A DNA stretch of 64,000 nt from Benincasa hispida (Eukaryota; Streptophyta; Magnoliopsida; Cucurbitales; Cucurbitaceae), in assembly GCF_009727055.1 (NCBI RefSeq), contig NC_052352.1, positions 22,600,620-22,664,619 of the forward strand, given 5' to 3'. A model generated the notes under the pieces. The model was not told the DNA's origin and searched no databases. It was given only the letters and a program-made list of their open reading frames with translations. A program made the translations under genes and the position numbers. Positions 61,609 through 64,000 of this stretch are shown here, one piece after another (position 1 is the first letter of the stretch; each line of letters starts with the position of its first letter).

Positions 61609-63047
61609 TGAAGGATCTAAAGGCAACACTAGAGGGGGGGTGAATAGGTTGACTACCAATTTTTAAAAATAATTTTATCTTCAAACAATGCTCAATAAAG
61701 TTAACCCACTAATTTGATTAAAAAAAATTTATGCAAGACAAAACTTAAATCATGCAATTAGGAAAGATTAAAAAAATAACTAAGACAAGAAGCAAAAAAT
61801 TTGAAAACAAGAAATAAAAAAAAGAGAGAAAGAGAAAACACTGGGAATTATAATGGTTCGGCAAATTGCCTACTTCACTCTCCAAGACTCCTTCTTGGGT
61901 ATTTCACTAAGTGATCCTCTTGAGGTGAGGACTAAACCGACACATGATCTTCTTTTTCCTAGGCTAAAGAGAAACCCAAGATCCTTTTTACTGGTTCAGG
62001 ATCAAACCAATTTATTTTTCTCACAACCCACGGTGTACCCACACCTTAATACAATTCCCAAAAATTAAAAGAAAACCTCGCAATATTACCTCTTGAAGGC
62101 TAAATACACAAGTTGAGCACCAAAAAAACTCACAAAAATAACTCTAGGCCAATTTAGGAGCAATAGAGAACAAGAATTTGAAAATAGAGAGAATTGAGAG
62201 TTTAAGACTTAATAGATTTTTCTTTTCTTTTTTTTGGTGTGTCAATCAAGAGTAAAATCAAGTCGAATTTATAGGCGAAGGGGATAAATTTTGGCCATTG
62301 GATATGATTGCAAATGAAGAGTGGAGATTGAATAAAAATAGAAAAGGAAAGAATTTGTAATTAGGAGAGGAATTTTGAAAGATTGGAATTATTGAGATTT
62401 GGAGAATAAAAAAGGACTTTGAAGGATATGATCATTTAGGTAAGAAATCAAATTTGACAGAGAGGTTGATAATTTATGGAAATTTTGGTAGAAAATTGAA
62501 TCAGGAAATTAAAGTAAACATAACTGAATAAAAAATACGCCGATGATGATTGAGCAATCCACTACTCGCATCTTGGAGAGAAAGGACTGAGGTCCGCGCC
62601 GATTTCTTTGAAGAAAACGCGTACGGCAGCGGGCGGCGTCCACAAACAGATTTTCCAAAAATTATAGGTACGCGTCCACGCGTGAAGCTGGGTGACTACC
62701 ACTTGTCATTATCTCATTCGTCCACGGTCGCCACGTCACTGCCACATCATGTGTCACGCCATCGCCACGTCAGCAAAAAGGTGATCGATTGGAGTGCCAT
62801 GCCAGCTGCCGCATCATCAATATTGACTATTCGTGTGCCACTTCAGCCGCCACGTCGGATGCCACGTTAGCAAGGTGCCACGTGTCACTGCCATGTTGGA
62901 TTTCCTGTTCAATTTTCTTTTGCTTATAACTTTCTCGTTTGAACTTCGATTTGAGCGATTCAAATTGCGTTGGAATCGTCTTTTTGAGCTCTACAAGATA
63001 GTGACTCTGAAACACTGCTTGATTTAATTGAAGCCATAAATCTAACA
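61609..63047 (-). repeat. 3' LTR of a minus-strand Copia element
   Basis: The minus strand starts TGTTAGATTTATGGC at 63,047, directly after the polypurine tract AAAAAGGCGGAGA. The other end is near the CACTAGAGGGGGGGTGAATA text at 61,628-61,647 and possibly at TGAAGG (61,609). About 1.4 kb long. The 62.6-62.9 kb part is GC-richer, with repeated GCCACGTC/GCCACGT words. The target duplication cannot be checked because the other LTR lies outside the window. Confidence 0.8.
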
Positions 63048-63075
63048 ATCTCCGCCTTTTTGATGATAATAAATC
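63048..63075 (-). other. Polypurine tract of the minus-strand Copia element
   Basis: Sense strand ATCATCAAAAAGGCGGAGAT directly abuts the LTR start TGTTAG. Polypurine tracts prime plus-strand DNA synthesis in LTR retrotransposons. Confidence 0.8.
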
Positions 63076-63223
63076 ACCATAATACCAAAAATACTTCTGT
63101 CCCTTTTGTTATCAACAAAAAGATATACAAGTGATTTTTCTCCCCCTTAATCATACAAATAATGCTCCCCCTCAATAAATTATAATACATAAATTCATAG
63201 AAATATGAATAATGCTCCTTCTA

Positions 63224-64000
63224 TCAAACATAATTAGGCAATTCTAATAAACCAAGTGCAAGTCTATTTTTACAACAGGCTTTTTCATTTAATGCCTTTG
63301 TAAGAATATCTGCTACCTGGTTCTCAGTACTAACATAATTAATGACAATATTCTTATTTTGCACATGCTCTTGAAGAAAATGATGTCTAATATCTATATG
63401 CTTTGTTCTAGAATGTTGAATGGGATTTTTAGTTAAATTAATTGAACTAGTATTATCACAAAAGATTGGTACTTGTTCAAAATTTAAACCAAATTCACGC
63501 AACGTTTGTTTCATCCATAAAACTTGAGAACGACAACTAGCAACAACAATATATTTAGCCTCAGTGGTAGATAATGCAACAGAATTTTGCTTTTTACTAT
63601 ACCAAGATACTAAAGAACTACCTAGAAAATGACATGTTCCACTAGTACTTTTTCTATCAGTTAAACTACCAGCAAAATCAGCATCAGAATATGCAATCAA
63701 ATCTAAAGATTCATTTTTAGGATACCATAAGCCTAAATCGACGATACCAAGCAAATATTTAAAAATTCTTTTTACAGTATGCAAGTGCGATTCTTTAGGA
63801 CATGATTGAAATCTAGCACATATGCATACACTAAACATAATATCAGGCCTACTCGCAGTTAAGTAAAGCAAGGATCGGACAATACGTCTATTAGCTTTAA
63901 TATCTACGTTTTTACCTTTTTCATCCTTATCAAGCTTTGTAGTGGTACTCATCGGGGTCTTTGCTACTTTTGCATTATCGAACTTAAACCTTTTGAGTAG
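63224..64000 (-). CDS. Copia polyprotein C-terminal part: RT end and RNase H (runs off window)
   Basis: Open on the minus strand from the window edge (64,000) to TGA at 63,224-63,226, 258 codons without a break. It begins LLKRFKFDNAKVAKTP. Seen: SLLYLTASRPDIMFSV (end of RT), then RNase H with acidic residues in AYSDADFAG, ALSTTEAKYI and FCDNTSSINL, then the SRTKHIDIRHHFLQEH and VADILTKAL text common to Ty1/Copia. It ends 150 bp before the polypurine tract. No lesions are visible in this part, unlike the other retroelements here, so this is the youngest-looking insertion. Upstream Gag, protease and integrase lie outside. Confidence 0.95.
   Translation of the reverse strand, partial: LLKRFKFDNAKVAKTPMSTTTKLDKDEKGKNVDIKANRRIVRSLLYLTASRPDIMFSVCICARFQSCPKESHLHTVKRIFKYLLGIVDLGLWYPKNESLDLIAYSDADFAGSLTDRKSTSGTCHFLGSSLVSWYSKKQNSVALSTTEAKYIVVASCRSQVLWMKQTLREFGLNFEQVPIFCDNTSSINLTKNPIQHSRTKHIDIRHHFLQEHVQNKNIVINYVSTENQVADILTKALNEKACCKNRLALGLLELPNYV

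Noticed and set aside
1..64000. tRNA, rRNA or known plant microRNA genes
   Set aside because: Scanned by eye for tRNA B-box patterns and a few well-known microRNA sequences on both strands; none supported. A covariance-model search would be needed to exclude them.

Overview
This is plant nuclear DNA: AT-rich, with GT-AG introns, a chlorophyll/heme gene, a plant-type ubiquitin ligase, and several plant transposon families. Protein features and the style of the Copia and CACTA elements suggest a eudicot, probably a cucurbit. The family-level guess rests on recollection, not a search.

Only two ordinary host genes are visible, both in the first 10 kb. At 1-1650 (+) lies the 3' part of glutamyl-tRNA reductase (HEMA), the first committed enzyme of tetrapyrrole synthesis; its transit peptide and start lie upstream of the window. 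At 7069-9414 (-) lies a complete two-exon WAV3/WAVH-type RING E3 ligase with a VWA domain. A 645-bp hAT-type element with a perfect 8-bp target duplication sits between them.

From about 11 kb onward everything recognisable is mobile DNA. 11.0-13.2 kb: a Copia LTR abutting a broken integrase. 15.0-19.3 kb: a CACTA element with a TAA target duplication that holds fragments of two unrelated host genes (U2AF35 splicing factor and a HIPP/HMA metal-binding protein), plus a probable smaller CACTA-like insertion. 23.8-25.0 kb: two fold-back elements. 30.9-40.2 kb: a 9.2-kb CACTA element, also with a TAA duplication, carrying decayed TNP2 and Transposase_24 genes and dense subterminal repeats. 42.4-46.8 kb: a Mutator-like element with a MURA C-terminal remnant next to a degenerate plant-mobile-domain (MAIN-like) gene, with inverted hexamer tracts at both ends. 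49.9-64 kb: nested Copia debris.

The Copia cluster is the most structured part. A Copia gag is cut by a long LTR at 51,146. That LTR is the left end of a roughly 7.9-kb imperfect palindrome: two inward-facing LTR-PBS-leader arms meet without a spacer near 55,188, and the right arm ends at 59,007. A different gag is then split by a solo LTR with a CATGG target duplication (59,230-61,265). Last comes the 3' end of another Copia element on the minus strand, running off the window with a well-preserved RT/RNase H tail.

One feature is not biological. Positions 60,632-60,669 are the duplicated Nextera mate-pair junction adapter, so the assembly around 60.6 kb is artificial, and about 125 bp of LTR appear to be missing there.
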